This document shows, piece by piece, positions 1 through 6,273 of a stretch of 6,981 bases of DNA. Below the pieces are notes generated by a model, which saw only the letters and a program-made list of their open reading frames with translations, searched no databases and was not told the origin of the DNA. This DNA is from DAOMOP01 sp035444405 (GTDB lineage: Bacteria; Pseudomonadota; Gammaproteobacteria; Burkholderiales; Rhodocyclaceae), in the NCBI GenBank assembly GCA_035444405.1, contig DAOMOP010000211.1, positions 1 through 6,981 of the forward strand, given 5' to 3'. The translations under genes and the position numbers were made by a program. Each line of letters opens with the position of its first letter. The first letter of the stretch is position 1.

Positions 1-12
1 GGTGATGCCGTT

Positions 13-15
13 CTA
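13..15 (-). other. In-frame TAG stop inside the dehydrogenase gene
   Basis: Read on the minus strand the codons run GAC GGC AAC GCG GTC TAG AAC GGC ATC ACC. The stop falls roughly 40% into a protein family of about 600 residues, in a region that normally continues to the next propeller blade. One base change from CAG, GAG, AAG or TGG/TAC-type codons would create it. The reading frame on both sides stays the same, so a substitution fits better than an indel, although only 12 bases beyond the stop are visible. Confidence 0.8.
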
Positions 16-738
16 GACCGCGTTGCCGTCCTTGTCGTAGGTGTAGCCCATGTGGCCCTCGACCACCGGGCGCGTCCAGATGCGCTTGCCGGTCTGCGGG
101 TCGAGCGCATGGACCGCGCCGACGATGCCGAACTCGCCGCCCGAGTTGCCGACGATGACCTTGCACTTGACGATCTGCGGCGCGGCGGTGAGCGAGTAGC
201 CGTCCTTGTAATCGCCGATGCGCTCGCGCCACAGCACCTTGCCGGTGTCCTTGTCGAGGCCGACCAGCATCGCATCGAGGGTGCCGAAGATTACGACGTT
301 GCCGTAGATCGCCGCGCCGCGGTTGATCACGTCGCAGCACGGCATGATGCCTTCGGGCAGGCGGTGCTCGTACTTCCACAGTTTCGCGCCGGTCTTGACG
401 TCGAGCGCGTAGATGCGGCTGTACGAGCCGGTCACGTACATCTTGCCGTCATGGATGAGCGGCTGCGACTGCTGCCCGCGCTGCTTCTCGCCACCGAACG
501 AGAACGCCCATACCGGCACCAGATTCTTGACGGTGTCCGCATTGACCTGCGACAGCGGGCTGTAGCGCTGGCCCTTGGTGCCGAGGCCATAGGTGACGAT
601 CTGGTTCGTCGTCGTCGCGTCGTTGAGGATGTCCTCATCGGTCACACCCTGCGCGTGCACACCACCGGCACCGGCCAGCGCCAGCGCCACTGCGCCGCAT
701 GCCAGGGGCCAGGCGCTGCGTCGTTTGTTGTCTTTCAT
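13..738 (-). CDS. exaA: ExaA-like PQQ-dependent alcohol dehydrogenase, N-terminal 241 residues, ended by a premature TAG
   Basis: Periplasmic quinoprotein that oxidises ethanol and other primary alcohols with PQQ and a metal ion, passing electrons to a c-type cytochrome. The start at 738 is chosen because a strong Shine-Dalgarno sits 8 bases upstream and a signal peptide follows at once (residues 1-29, KRR then a hydrophobic stretch, cleavage near VHA/Q). Further upstream in-frame starts give an unlikely Arg-rich extension. Family marks: GTKGQRYSPLSQVNAD (53-68), GGEKQRGQQSQPLI (82-95), the vicinal Cys134-Cys135 pair in PCCDVINRGAA that forms the unusual disulfide next to PQQ, and GEFG with Glu202 matching the metal-ligand Glu. 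Tryptophan-docking-type repeats (DxxTGKxLW) mark propeller blades. The family is about 600 residues. Here the frame stops at codon 242, before the other metal ligands and the catalytic Asp. The four codons left in the window beyond the stop (NGIT) remain open. Family assignment is firm; activity is doubtful. It could be a pseudogene, a recoded gene or a sequence error. Confidence 0.88.
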   Translation of the reverse strand: MKDNKRRSAWPLACGAVALALAGAGGVHAQGVTDEDILNDATTTNQIVTYGLGTKGQRYSPLSQVNADTVKNLVPVWAFSFGGEKQRGQQSQPLIHDGKMYVTGSYSRIYALDVKTGAKLWKYEHRLPEGIMPCCDVINRGAAIYGNVVIFGTLDAMLVGLDKDTGKVLWRERIGDYKDGYSLTAAPQIVKCKVIVGNSGGEFGIVGAVHALDPQTGKRIWTRPVVEGHMGYTYDKDGNAV

Positions 739-746
739 CTCTTCGT

Positions 747-754
747 TCCTCCTT
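747..754 (-). promoter_or_regulatory. Ribosome binding site of the dehydrogenase gene
   Basis: On the minus strand AAGGAGGA stands 8 bases before the ATG at 738. It is a near-perfect anti-16S match and fixes that start over the longer open frame reaching back to 1026. Confidence 0.8.
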
Positions 755-871
755 GCGTATCTGCCATTGATCGGTCGGATTGCAGCCACCCGGCAGGCTT
801 CACCGAGCTCGGCCGGGACCCGCTGCAAGCTGCGTGCCATCCGATGCATGCGGCGTATCCTCCCCTTTATC

Positions 872-900
872 GTTTTATGCGGTGCTCCGATAGACAGCAA
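872..900 (-). promoter_or_regulatory. Tentative sigma-70-type promoter for the dehydrogenase gene
   Basis: On the minus strand TTGCTG (900-895) and TAAAAC (877-872) are separated by 17 bases. The -10 matches four of six consensus bases and the -35 three of six, so it would need an activator, which fits a gene under two-component control. It leaves a leader of about 130 bases before the ATG at 738. The AT-rich patch around 867-879 stands out in this GC-rich region. Match quality is modest and other placements are possible. Confidence 0.3.
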
Positions 901-918
901 GTGTCCCGTTTCGGAGCA
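883..918. repeat. Perfect 8-bp inverted repeat, possible operator
   Basis: TGCTCCGA (883-890) and its exact reverse complement TCGGAGCA (911-918) flank a 20-base spacer. The arm centres are 28 bp apart. One arm lies in the spacer of the tentative dehydrogenase promoter and the other just upstream of its -35. The geometry suits a dimeric regulator or a pair of dimers. It could bind the response regulator encoded at 2404-3051; no experimental support is implied. Confidence 0.4.
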
Positions 919-936
919 GCGCCCTGAGCGGAAACG

Positions 937-962
937 CCATCGGCGCGCGCAACCCCATCGGC
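937..962. repeat. 8-bp direct repeat in the divergent regulatory region
   Basis: CCATCGGC occurs at 937-944 and again at 955-962, with 10 bases between copies. A partial copy, CCATCCG, is at 838-844. On the minus strand the pair reads GCCGATGG-N10-GCCGATGG and lies 37-62 bases upstream of the tentative -35 element of the dehydrogenase gene, a usual place for activator sites. The GC-rich composition makes a chance repeat possible. Confidence 0.3.
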
Positions 963-1013
963 ACGAAGCTTGCTTAACCGAGAGAAAATGACAGACCCGC
1001 TCGCCAGCGGGCC

Positions 1014-1019
1014 GAGGAG
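1014..1019 (+). promoter_or_regulatory. Ribosome binding site of the histidine kinase gene
   Basis: GAGGAG lies 9 bases before the ATG at 1029 and supports that start over the internal in-frame ATG at 1056. Confidence 0.65.
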
Positions 1020-1028
1020 ACCACATCG

Positions 1029-2420
1029 ATGCATTCCAGATCTGCGCTCGGATGCATGACCAGCCTGCGTGGCCGCGTCAGTGCCGTGCTGACGGCGGCG
1101 GTCGCGCTGATGCTGGCGATCGGTGCGGCGGCTTGGACGCACGGCACCCGCCATGCGATCCACGAGGAGGTGAGCGCGGCGACACGCGTGGCCGAGCAGT
1201 GGCTGAACGTGCTGATCCCGGAGACCCTCGACGGCCGGCCCGACGGCATGGCGCGGCTGATGACGCATCTGGCGGCCGTCGGTCGCCTGCGTGCGAACCG
1301 GCTCGAAGTGCGCGCGGCCGACGGCGAGCTGCTCTACGCCTCGCCCGAGCCGACGTGGAAGGCCGGCCGTTTCGCGCCGGCGTGGTTTGCCGAAGGCGTC
1401 ACGCCGGTCGTTTCGCCGCGCAGCTTCGCCGCCGGCACGCGCCGGATCGTGCTGATTCCGGACACCTCGCGTGCCGTGCTCGACGCCTGGGACGATCTCG
1501 TCGCCGGCCTCGGCTGGGCGAGCGCGGCGCTGCTGCTGCTCTGGCTGACGACGCGCACGGCCGTGCGCCGCGCGCTCGCCCCGCTCACCGACATCGACGC
1601 CGCCCTCGAACGTGGTGCCGCCGGACGCTTCGACGTGCGCCTGCCCGAGTACCGCGCACGCGAGCTCGACAAGCTCGCGCGCAGCTACAATCGGCTTGCC
1701 GACAGCCTCGACGAGAGCCACTTGCACGCCCGCCAGCTCGAGCAGGACCAGGCGCTCGCGCGCACCCTCCATGCCCGGCTCGAGGACGAGCGCCGTCAGA
1801 TCGCGCGCGAGCTGCACGACGAGCTCGGCCAGGCGATCACCGCCGTGCGCGCGATCGCCGGTGCGATCCAGCAGCGCTGCGACACGCTGCCCCAGCTGCA
1901 CGGCAGCGCGCAGGCCATCCTGGCGATGACCGCCCAGATGCAGGACGGCGTGCGTGCAATCCTGCGCCGGCTGCGCGAACCGGGCAACGAGATGTGCGAG
2001 CGCATCGACGAAGTCGTGCGCAACTATTGCGCGCTGTGGTCGGAGTGCCACCCGGGCATCGTGCTCGAATGCTGCAGCGCCACGCCGCCCGGGCCGATCG
2101 ACGAGGAGACGGCGCTGGCCGTGCTGCGCCTGCTGCAGGAGAGCCTGACCAACGTCGCACGCCACGCCGCGGCGACCCGCGTCGACGTGCGCCTGGACTT
2201 CGACGCCGACGGCCTTGCGCTCGAGGTCCGCGACGACGGCCGCGGCCTGCCGCCCGACCGTCGCTCGCCGCGCTTCGGCATGCTGGGCATGCGCGAGCGC
2301 GTCGCAAGACTGGACGGCCGCCTCGATTTCGAGTCGCCGTGCTCGGGCGGACTCAGCGTGCATGTCCGCCTGCCGCACAAACCTGCCTTGGAGGCCTCGC
2401 CCGATGGCATACACGCTTGA
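1029..2420 (+). CDS. Membrane sensor histidine kinase, HisKA_3 type, MoxY-like layout
   Basis: Sensor kinase of 463 residues that autophosphorylates on His and passes the phosphate to the regulator encoded next. Order of parts: short cytoplasmic N-terminus, membrane helix at about 14-36, periplasmic domain at about 37-156, second helix at about 157-174, HAMP-like linker (176-226, LAPLTDID to YNRLADSL), a coiled coil (227-255), then a HisKA_3 dimerisation domain with the phosphoacceptor His263 in RELHDELGQAITAVR. The ATPase domain shows the N box (ESLTNVARHA, Asn375), the G1 box (RDDGRGLP, Asp402 and Gly404/406) and the G2 box (FGMLGMRER, 416-424). The periplasmic part, with APAWF near 116-120 and VLIPDTSRAVLDAWDDL before the second helix, recalls the LapD/MoxY N-terminal domain, judged by eye. 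It differs from soluble ExaD-type kinases. Five Cys (323, 334, 340, 348, 349) lie between the dimerisation and ATPase domains. The gene diverges from the dehydrogenase gene and overlaps the regulator by 17 bases. Confidence 0.9.
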   Translation: MHSRSALGCMTSLRGRVSAVLTAAVALMLAIGAAAWTHGTRHAIHEEVSAATRVAEQWLNVLIPETLDGRPDGMARLMTHLAAVGRLRANRLEVRAADGELLYASPEPTWKAGRFAPAWFAEGVTPVVSPRSFAAGTRRIVLIPDTSRAVLDAWDDLVAGLGWASAALLLLWLTTRTAVRRALAPLTDIDAALERGAAGRFDVRLPEYRARELDKLARSYNRLADSLDESHLHARQLEQDQALARTLHARLEDERRQIARELHDELGQAITAVRAIAGAIQQRCDTLPQLHGSAQAILAMTAQMQDGVRAILRRLREPGNEMCERIDEVVRNYCALWSECHPGIVLECCSATPPGPIDEETALAVLRLLQESLTNVARHAAATRVDVRLDFDADGLALEVRDDGRGLPPDRRSPRFGMLGMRERVARLDGRLDFESPCSGGLSVHVRLPHKPALEASPDGIHA

Positions 2421-3051
2421 CAAGCTGCGCATCGTCCTCGCCGACGATCACGCCGTCGTGCGCATGGGTTTTCGGCTGTTGCTCGAGGGCGCCGGCGCGA
2501 CGATCGCCGCCGAGGCCGACAGCGGCGAGGCGGCGCTGACAGCCTTCACCGAACACCGCCCCGACGCACTCGTGATGGACGTGTCGATGCCCGGCATCGG
2601 CGGCCTGGCCGCACTCGAGCGCCTGCGCGCACACGAGCCGGGCGCGCGCGTGCTGATGCTCTCGGCGCACGACGACGTCCAGATCCCGTCGCGCGCGCTG
2701 CGCGCCGGTGCGACCGGCTATCTGTCGAAGCGGGCGCAACCGCAGGAGTTCGTGCGCGCGGTCGGCATCGTCGCGCGCGGCCAGCGCTACCTCGATGCCG
2801 AGCTCGCCCCGCAGCTCGCGCTGGCGCAGCTCGGTGGCGCGAGCCATCCGACCGACGCGCTGACCGACAAGGAGCTGGCGGTGTTCCTGCAGCTCGCGCG
2901 CGGCCGCTCGGTCGCCGAGGTGGCGCACATCCACAAGCTGAGCCCCAGCACGGTCGGCACGCATCTCTATCACATCAAGCAGAAGCTCAACGCGAACAAC
3001 GCCGCCGAGCTCGCGCTGATCGCGGTGCGCGCGGGGCTGATCGACGCGTGA
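2404..3051 (+). CDS. NarL/LuxR-family response regulator, partner of the upstream kinase
   Basis: DNA-binding response regulator of 215 residues, the usual length for the family. The receiver domain (8-122) has the acidic pocket Asp14-Asp15, the phosphoacceptor Asp59 in LVMDVSMPG, the switch Ser87 in LMLSAHDD and Lys109 in GYLSKRA. A linker leads to a LuxR-type helix-turn-helix (about 150-212) starting LTDKELAVFLQLARGRS, with recognition helix LSPSTVGTHLYHIKQKL and a typical AELALIAVRAGLI end. The ATG at 2404 is chosen because GGAGG at 2390-2394 precedes it and the receiver fold starts right after; upstream in-frame codons are a shadow of the kinase gene. The overlap with the kinase points to translational coupling. 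Probable targets are the divergent dehydrogenase promoter and perhaps its own operon, by analogy with MoxX/MxaX and ExaE. The exact regulon is inference. Confidence 0.93.
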   Translation: MAYTLDKLRIVLADDHAVVRMGFRLLLEGAGATIAAEADSGEAALTAFTEHRPDALVMDVSMPGIGGLAALERLRAHEPGARVLMLSAHDDVQIPSRALRAGATGYLSKRAQPQEFVRAVGIVARGQRYLDAELAPQLALAQLGGASHPTDALTDKELAVFLQLARGRSVAEVAHIHKLSPSTVGTHLYHIKQKLNANNAAELALIAVRAGLIDA

Positions 3052-3133
3052 TGGCTTCGCTTCGCTTTCACTGCCGTGCCACCGTAGCCGACGACCGAAG
3101 GATGTTTCTTCTGCCCGTCATCAGCCTTCGCAA

Positions 3134-3152
3134 CGCAATTGCGGCCGCGCAA
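3134..3152. repeat. Overlapping palindromes just before the NosR-like signal peptide
   Basis: CGCAATTGCG (3134-3143) is a perfect 10-bp palindrome. It overlaps a second inverted repeat, TTGCG-GCCG-CGCAA (3139-3152), so two alternative hairpins share the TTGCG arm. The stretch lies in the 128 bases between the regulator stop and the preferred start of the next gene. It may be an operator, an RNA structure controlling that start, or chance. Confidence 0.3.
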
Positions 3153-3179
3153 ACGGCGGCGGCGACGCTTCGCGCCGTG

Positions 3180-5312
3180 ATGCGAACGCTGCTGCTTTGC
3201 GCTGCAGCGTTCATTTCGACCACGGCCGCACTCGCCGGAGAGCTCAGCCGCGCAGATGTCGCGCGCGGCGTCGGCTCACCGCTATACGTCGGCGAGCGCA
3301 GCGACGACCTGCCGATCTGGCCGGTCTTCAACGAGCTCGAGCCGGACGCCGGCGCGGTCGGCTATCTGTTCGAGACCATGGACTTCGCCCCCCTGCCCGG
3401 CTTCGAGGGCACGCCGATCAACCTGCTCGTGTGGCTGGACCGCAACGGCGGCTTCGTCAGCGTCGAGCTCGTGCGCCAGCATGAACCGGTATTCGTGTCC
3501 GGTTTCGGCCCGCAGCCGCTCATCGAGTTCGTGCGCCAGTATGGCGGCCATACGCTGCGCGAGCGCATCACGGTGGCGAGCGCCTACGGCGGCGGCCGGC
3601 GTTCGGCCGGACAAGTCGTGCTGGACGGCATCACGCGCGCCACCGCCTCGGTCAACATCGCGCATCAAAGCGTACTCACCGCCGCGCTCGCGGTCGCGCG
3701 CGAACGGCTCGGCTTCGTTGCCCCGCCCGACGCCCACAACATCGCGGCGCCGCGCATGGACCACTTCGACAAGCTCGACGCCGAGGCCCTTCTCGCCGGC
3801 GGCTACGTCCAGCGCAAGGCGTTTCGCAACGCCGATGTCGAAGCGCTTTTTGCCGGCAGCGACGGGGAGCGGGCCGACCCCGAAGCGCTCGCCGACCCGG
3901 ACGGCCTGTTCGCCGAGCTGCATGTCGCCTACCTGAACGCGCCGACGATCGGGCGCGCCCTGCTCGGCGACGAAGGTTACGCCCACCTCTTGCGCCGGGC
4001 ACGCGACGGCCAGCACCTGCTGTGGGTCGCCTCGTCGGGCCGCTATCCCATCGTCGACGACGATTTCGTGCCGGCGACCGTTCCGCCGCGCCTGACGCTC
4101 ACGCAGAACGGCCTGCCGATCGAGCTGCGCGACGCCGACATCGACCTGCCGGAGCCCCGTCTTCGCGGCCAGTTCGACGTTGTGCGGGTATTCCAGGTGC
4201 CGGCGACGGCGGGGCTGGATCCGGCCTCGCCGATGGAGTTGTCGCTGGTCGTCAGCCGCGCGCGCGGCCAGATCTTTCCGATCGTGACGCTGCGCGAGGC
4301 GACGCTCACCTACGCCGCGCCGCCAGCCCTGTTCGAGTACCCACCGCGGCCGCTGCCCGACTGGCTGGTCGGCTGGCAGCAGCGTGCCGGCGAGCTCGCC
4401 GCCATCGGCCTTGCCCTGGCCGTGCTCGCCGTCGTGCTCGCGCGTCCGCGCGCGGTGGCCGCCGATGCCAGGCGCCTGCGCCTCTTTCGCCTGCTGTTTC
4501 TCGCCTTCACGCTCGGCTTCATCGGCTGGTATGCGCAGGCGCAGCTGTCCATCGTGCATCTGACCGGCGCCATCAAATCGCTCGCGTCAGGCCAGGGTCT
4601 CGGCAACTTTCTCTACGATCCGGTCGTGCTGCTGCTGATCGCCTTCACGCTGGTGACGCTCGTCGTCTGGGGCCGCGGCACCTTCTGCGGCTGGCTGTGT
4701 CCGTTCGGCGCGCTGCAGGAGTTCGTCGCGCTCGCCGCGCGGCGCCTGCGCACCCGTCAGCGTCGCCTGCCGCCCGGGCTCGCGCGCGCGCTGTCGCGGA
4801 GCCGCTACGCGATCCTCGCCGTGATCGTGGCGGCGGCGATCCTCGCACCGCAGCTCGGCGAGCGCCTGGTCGAGGTCGAACCGTTCAAGACCGCGATCAC
4901 CACCAGCTTCGTGCGCAGCGGGCCTTATCTCGCGTGGTGTCTGGCCCTGCTCGCGGCCGGCGCCTTCGTGTACAAGTTCTTTTGCCGTTTCGTCTGTCCG
5001 CTGGGTGCCGCGCTGACCATTGGCGGGCGCCTGCGGCGCCTCGACTGGCTCACGCGCCGCAGCGAATGCGGCCAGCCCTGCCAGAGCTGCCGCAGCCGCT
5101 GCGACTACGATGCGATCGCGCGCAGCGGGTCGATCCGCTACGACGACTGCTTCCAGTGCCTCGACTGCGTCGGCATCTACCACGACCCGCAGCGCTGCGC
5201 GCCGCTGCTGCTGTACCGACGCAAGCGGCGCAGCTTCATCCGTACCGCGGCGACCGTGCCGGCGCCGGCTGCCGCCGGCACCCAAGCTGCAACGACACGG
5301 GCCTCTGCATGA
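3180..5312 (+). CDS. NosR/NirI-family membrane flavoprotein with CxxxCP and ferredoxin-like Fe-S motifs
   Basis: NosR and NirI are membrane electron-transfer proteins that supply N2O reductase and nitrite reductase on the periplasmic side. From ATG 3180 the protein has 710 residues, normal for the family. Residues 1-19 form a signal peptide (MRTLLLC to AALA). The periplasmic FMN-binding domain (about 56-178) contains GTPINLLVWLDRNG, HEPVFVSGFG and DGITRATAS (149-157), which fits the ApbE flavinylation motif with Thr155 as the FMN site. Five membrane helices follow near 403-422, 435-453, 479-497, 541-558 and 583-599, with CGWLCPFGALQE (Cys503, 507) and CRFVCPLGA (Cys602, 606). The C-terminal cytoplasmic part has two Cys clusters (630, 634, 637, 641 and 657, 660, 663, 673) for 4Fe-4S centres. 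A longer start (GTG 3048 or ATG 3051) would touch the regulator stop but put 43-44 poorly conserved-looking residues before the signal peptide. No denitrification gene is adjacent, so the electron acceptor is unknown; service to alcohol oxidation is only inferred. Confidence 0.88.
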   Translation: MRTLLLCAAAFISTTAALAGELSRADVARGVGSPLYVGERSDDLPIWPVFNELEPDAGAVGYLFETMDFAPLPGFEGTPINLLVWLDRNGGFVSVELVRQHEPVFVSGFGPQPLIEFVRQYGGHTLRERITVASAYGGGRRSAGQVVLDGITRATASVNIAHQSVLTAALAVARERLGFVAPPDAHNIAAPRMDHFDKLDAEALLAGGYVQRKAFRNADVEALFAGSDGERADPEALADPDGLFAELHVAYLNAPTIGRALLGDEGYAHLLRRARDGQHLLWVASSGRYPIVDDDFVPATVPPRLTLTQNGLPIELRDADIDLPEPRLRGQFDVVRVFQVPATAGLDPASPMELSLVVSRARGQIFPIVTLREATLTYAAPPALFEYPPRPLPDWLVGWQQRAGELAAIGLALAVLAVVLARPRAVAADARRLRLFRLLFLAFTLGFIGWYAQAQLSIVHLTGAIKSLASGQGLGNFLYDPVVLLLIAFTLVTLVVWGRGTFCGWLCPFGALQEFVALAARRLRTRQRRLPPGLARALSRSRYAILAVIVAAAILAPQLGERLVEVEPFKTAITTSFVRSGPYLAWCLALLAAGAFVYKFFCRFVCPLGAALTIGGRLRRLDWLTRRSECGQPCQSCRSRCDYDAIARSGSIRYDDCFQCLDCVGIYHDPQRCAPLLLYRRKRRSFIRTAATVPAPAAAGTQAATTRASA

Positions 5313-6136
5313 TCCGGCTGAAAGCGACGTTCATGGCCGTGGCACTGACCCTGCCACTGTGCGCCACGGCAAGCGGCCCACTCAGCGACGACGAGATCGA
5401 CGCGCTGCTGTCGCGACCGAGCATCGCGCTCTACAAGGCCTACGCCGAATTCAAGATGGCCGACTACGCGAATGCGCGCCGCATCTGGCTGGCACTCGCG
5501 GAGCGTGACGTCGCCGAGGCCTGGTTCAACCTCGGCATCCTCGCCGAAGACGGTCTCGGGCAGACACGCGACCCGCGCGCCGCCATCGACTACTATCGGC
5601 GCGGCGCCGCGGGCGGTTCGCCCAAGGCGCAATACCGGCTTGCGCTGCTTTACCTCGAGGGGCGGCTGCTCGAAGCCGACCGCGCGTCGGCCGAGCATTG
5701 GCTGGAACGGGCTGCAGCAGCCGGCCACGACGACGCCGCTCGGCAGCTCGAACAGCTGCGTGCCGGCGTCAAGGCCGACGATTACCTCGCCGCGCGTTTG
5801 CTCGAATCGGAAGACCGCATGGCCGAGGCCGTGGCAATCTACATGCGCCTGGCCGACCAGGGCGAGGTGCGCGCCCAGACCCGGCTTGCATGGCTGTACG
5901 AGGCCGGCCGCGGCGTGCCACGCGACCTCGCGCGCGCAGCGGCCCTGTTCGGCGCCGCCGCCGCGCGCGGCGATGCCGAGGCACAGTTCGCGCTGTCGGT
6001 GATGCTGCGCACCGGCGCCGGCATGGCGCGCGATGACGAGGCCGCCGCGATGTGGCTCACGCGCGCCGCACGCGCCGGCCACCCGGAGGCGGTCGAAGCG
6101 CTCGAGCGCCAGCGCCACGAGGCCGGGAACCAGTAA
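5309..6136 (+). CDS. Secreted Sel1-like repeat (TPR-type) protein
   Basis: Protein of 275 residues with a signal peptide (about 1-22, MIRLKATFMA to CATASG), so probably periplasmic. Cys18 is not in a clear lipobox. The body is alpha-helical repeats of the Sel1 kind: AEAWFNLGILAEDGLG (69-84) to AAIDYYRRGAAGG (91-103), KAQYRLALLYLEG (106-118) to ASAEHWLERAAAAGH (126-140), a degenerate unit at about 155-186, RAQTRLAWLYEAGRGV (188-203) to AAARG (217-221), and EAQFALSVMLRTGAGM (224-239) to AAMWLTRAARAGHPEA (246-261). Such repeats bind partner proteins or help assemble complexes; no catalytic motif is visible. The ATG overlaps the NosR-like stop as ATGA and no strong ribosome site precedes it, so translation is probably coupled. 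A role as partner or assembly factor of the NosR-like protein or of the dehydrogenase is a guess from position. Confidence 0.85.
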   Translation: MIRLKATFMAVALTLPLCATASGPLSDDEIDALLSRPSIALYKAYAEFKMADYANARRIWLALAERDVAEAWFNLGILAEDGLGQTRDPRAAIDYYRRGAAGGSPKAQYRLALLYLEGRLLEADRASAEHWLERAAAAGHDDAARQLEQLRAGVKADDYLAARLLESEDRMAEAVAIYMRLADQGEVRAQTRLAWLYEAGRGVPRDLARAAALFGAAAARGDAEAQFALSVMLRTGAGMARDDEAAAMWLTRAARAGHPEAVEALERQRHEAGNQ

Positions 6137-6183
6137 CTCGCGACACTGCGCGCGCCCACCGCCGGCGCCAGTGCGATGAGCCC

Positions 6184-6263
6184 CTGCGCTCCGCAGAACC
6201 ACCACGGCAAGGCGAAAGGGCCGGACCGCCACCCCGCTGTTGCGCGAAGCGACGACCCGGCCC
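6184..6263. terminator. Weak hairpins after the Sel1 gene, possible end of the four-gene operon
   Basis: A small stem-loop CTGCG-CTC-CGCAG lies at 6184-6196. A second inverted repeat has arms GGGCCGG (6218-6224) and CCGGCCC (6257-6263) around a 32-base loop. Neither is followed by a T run, so classic intrinsic termination is not shown; Rho-dependent ending is equally possible. Confidence 0.25.
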
Positions 6264-6273
6264 CTTGAGTGCA

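Noticed and set aside
739..1026. N-terminal extension of the dehydrogenase frame back to 1026
   Set aside because: The extension is Arg/Cys-rich and unlike the family, while a strong ribosome site and signal peptide define the start at 738.
867..2432. Long open frame of 521 codons antisense to the kinase
   Set aside because: It is a shadow caused by high third-position GC; the sense strand carries clear kinase motifs and the antisense product shows no recognisable domain.
1052..2539. Plus-strand frame of 495 codons overlapping the kinase
   Set aside because: Its product is Arg/Ala/Pro-rich low-complexity sequence typical of a frame-shifted GC-rich gene.
3282..4559. Open frame of 425 codons antisense to the NosR-like gene
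   Set aside because: Shadow frame with charged, repetitive composition and no ribosome site or domain.
4022..5308. Upstream extension of the Sel1 protein frame to 4022
   Set aside because: The extension is the +1 shadow of the NosR-like gene; the signal peptide and the ATGA overlap place the start at 5309.
3180..5312. Calling this gene nosR outright
   Set aside because: Family membership is clear, but no nosZ, nosD or nosF is visible, so a specific symbol would imply an N2O-reductase role that is not supported here.
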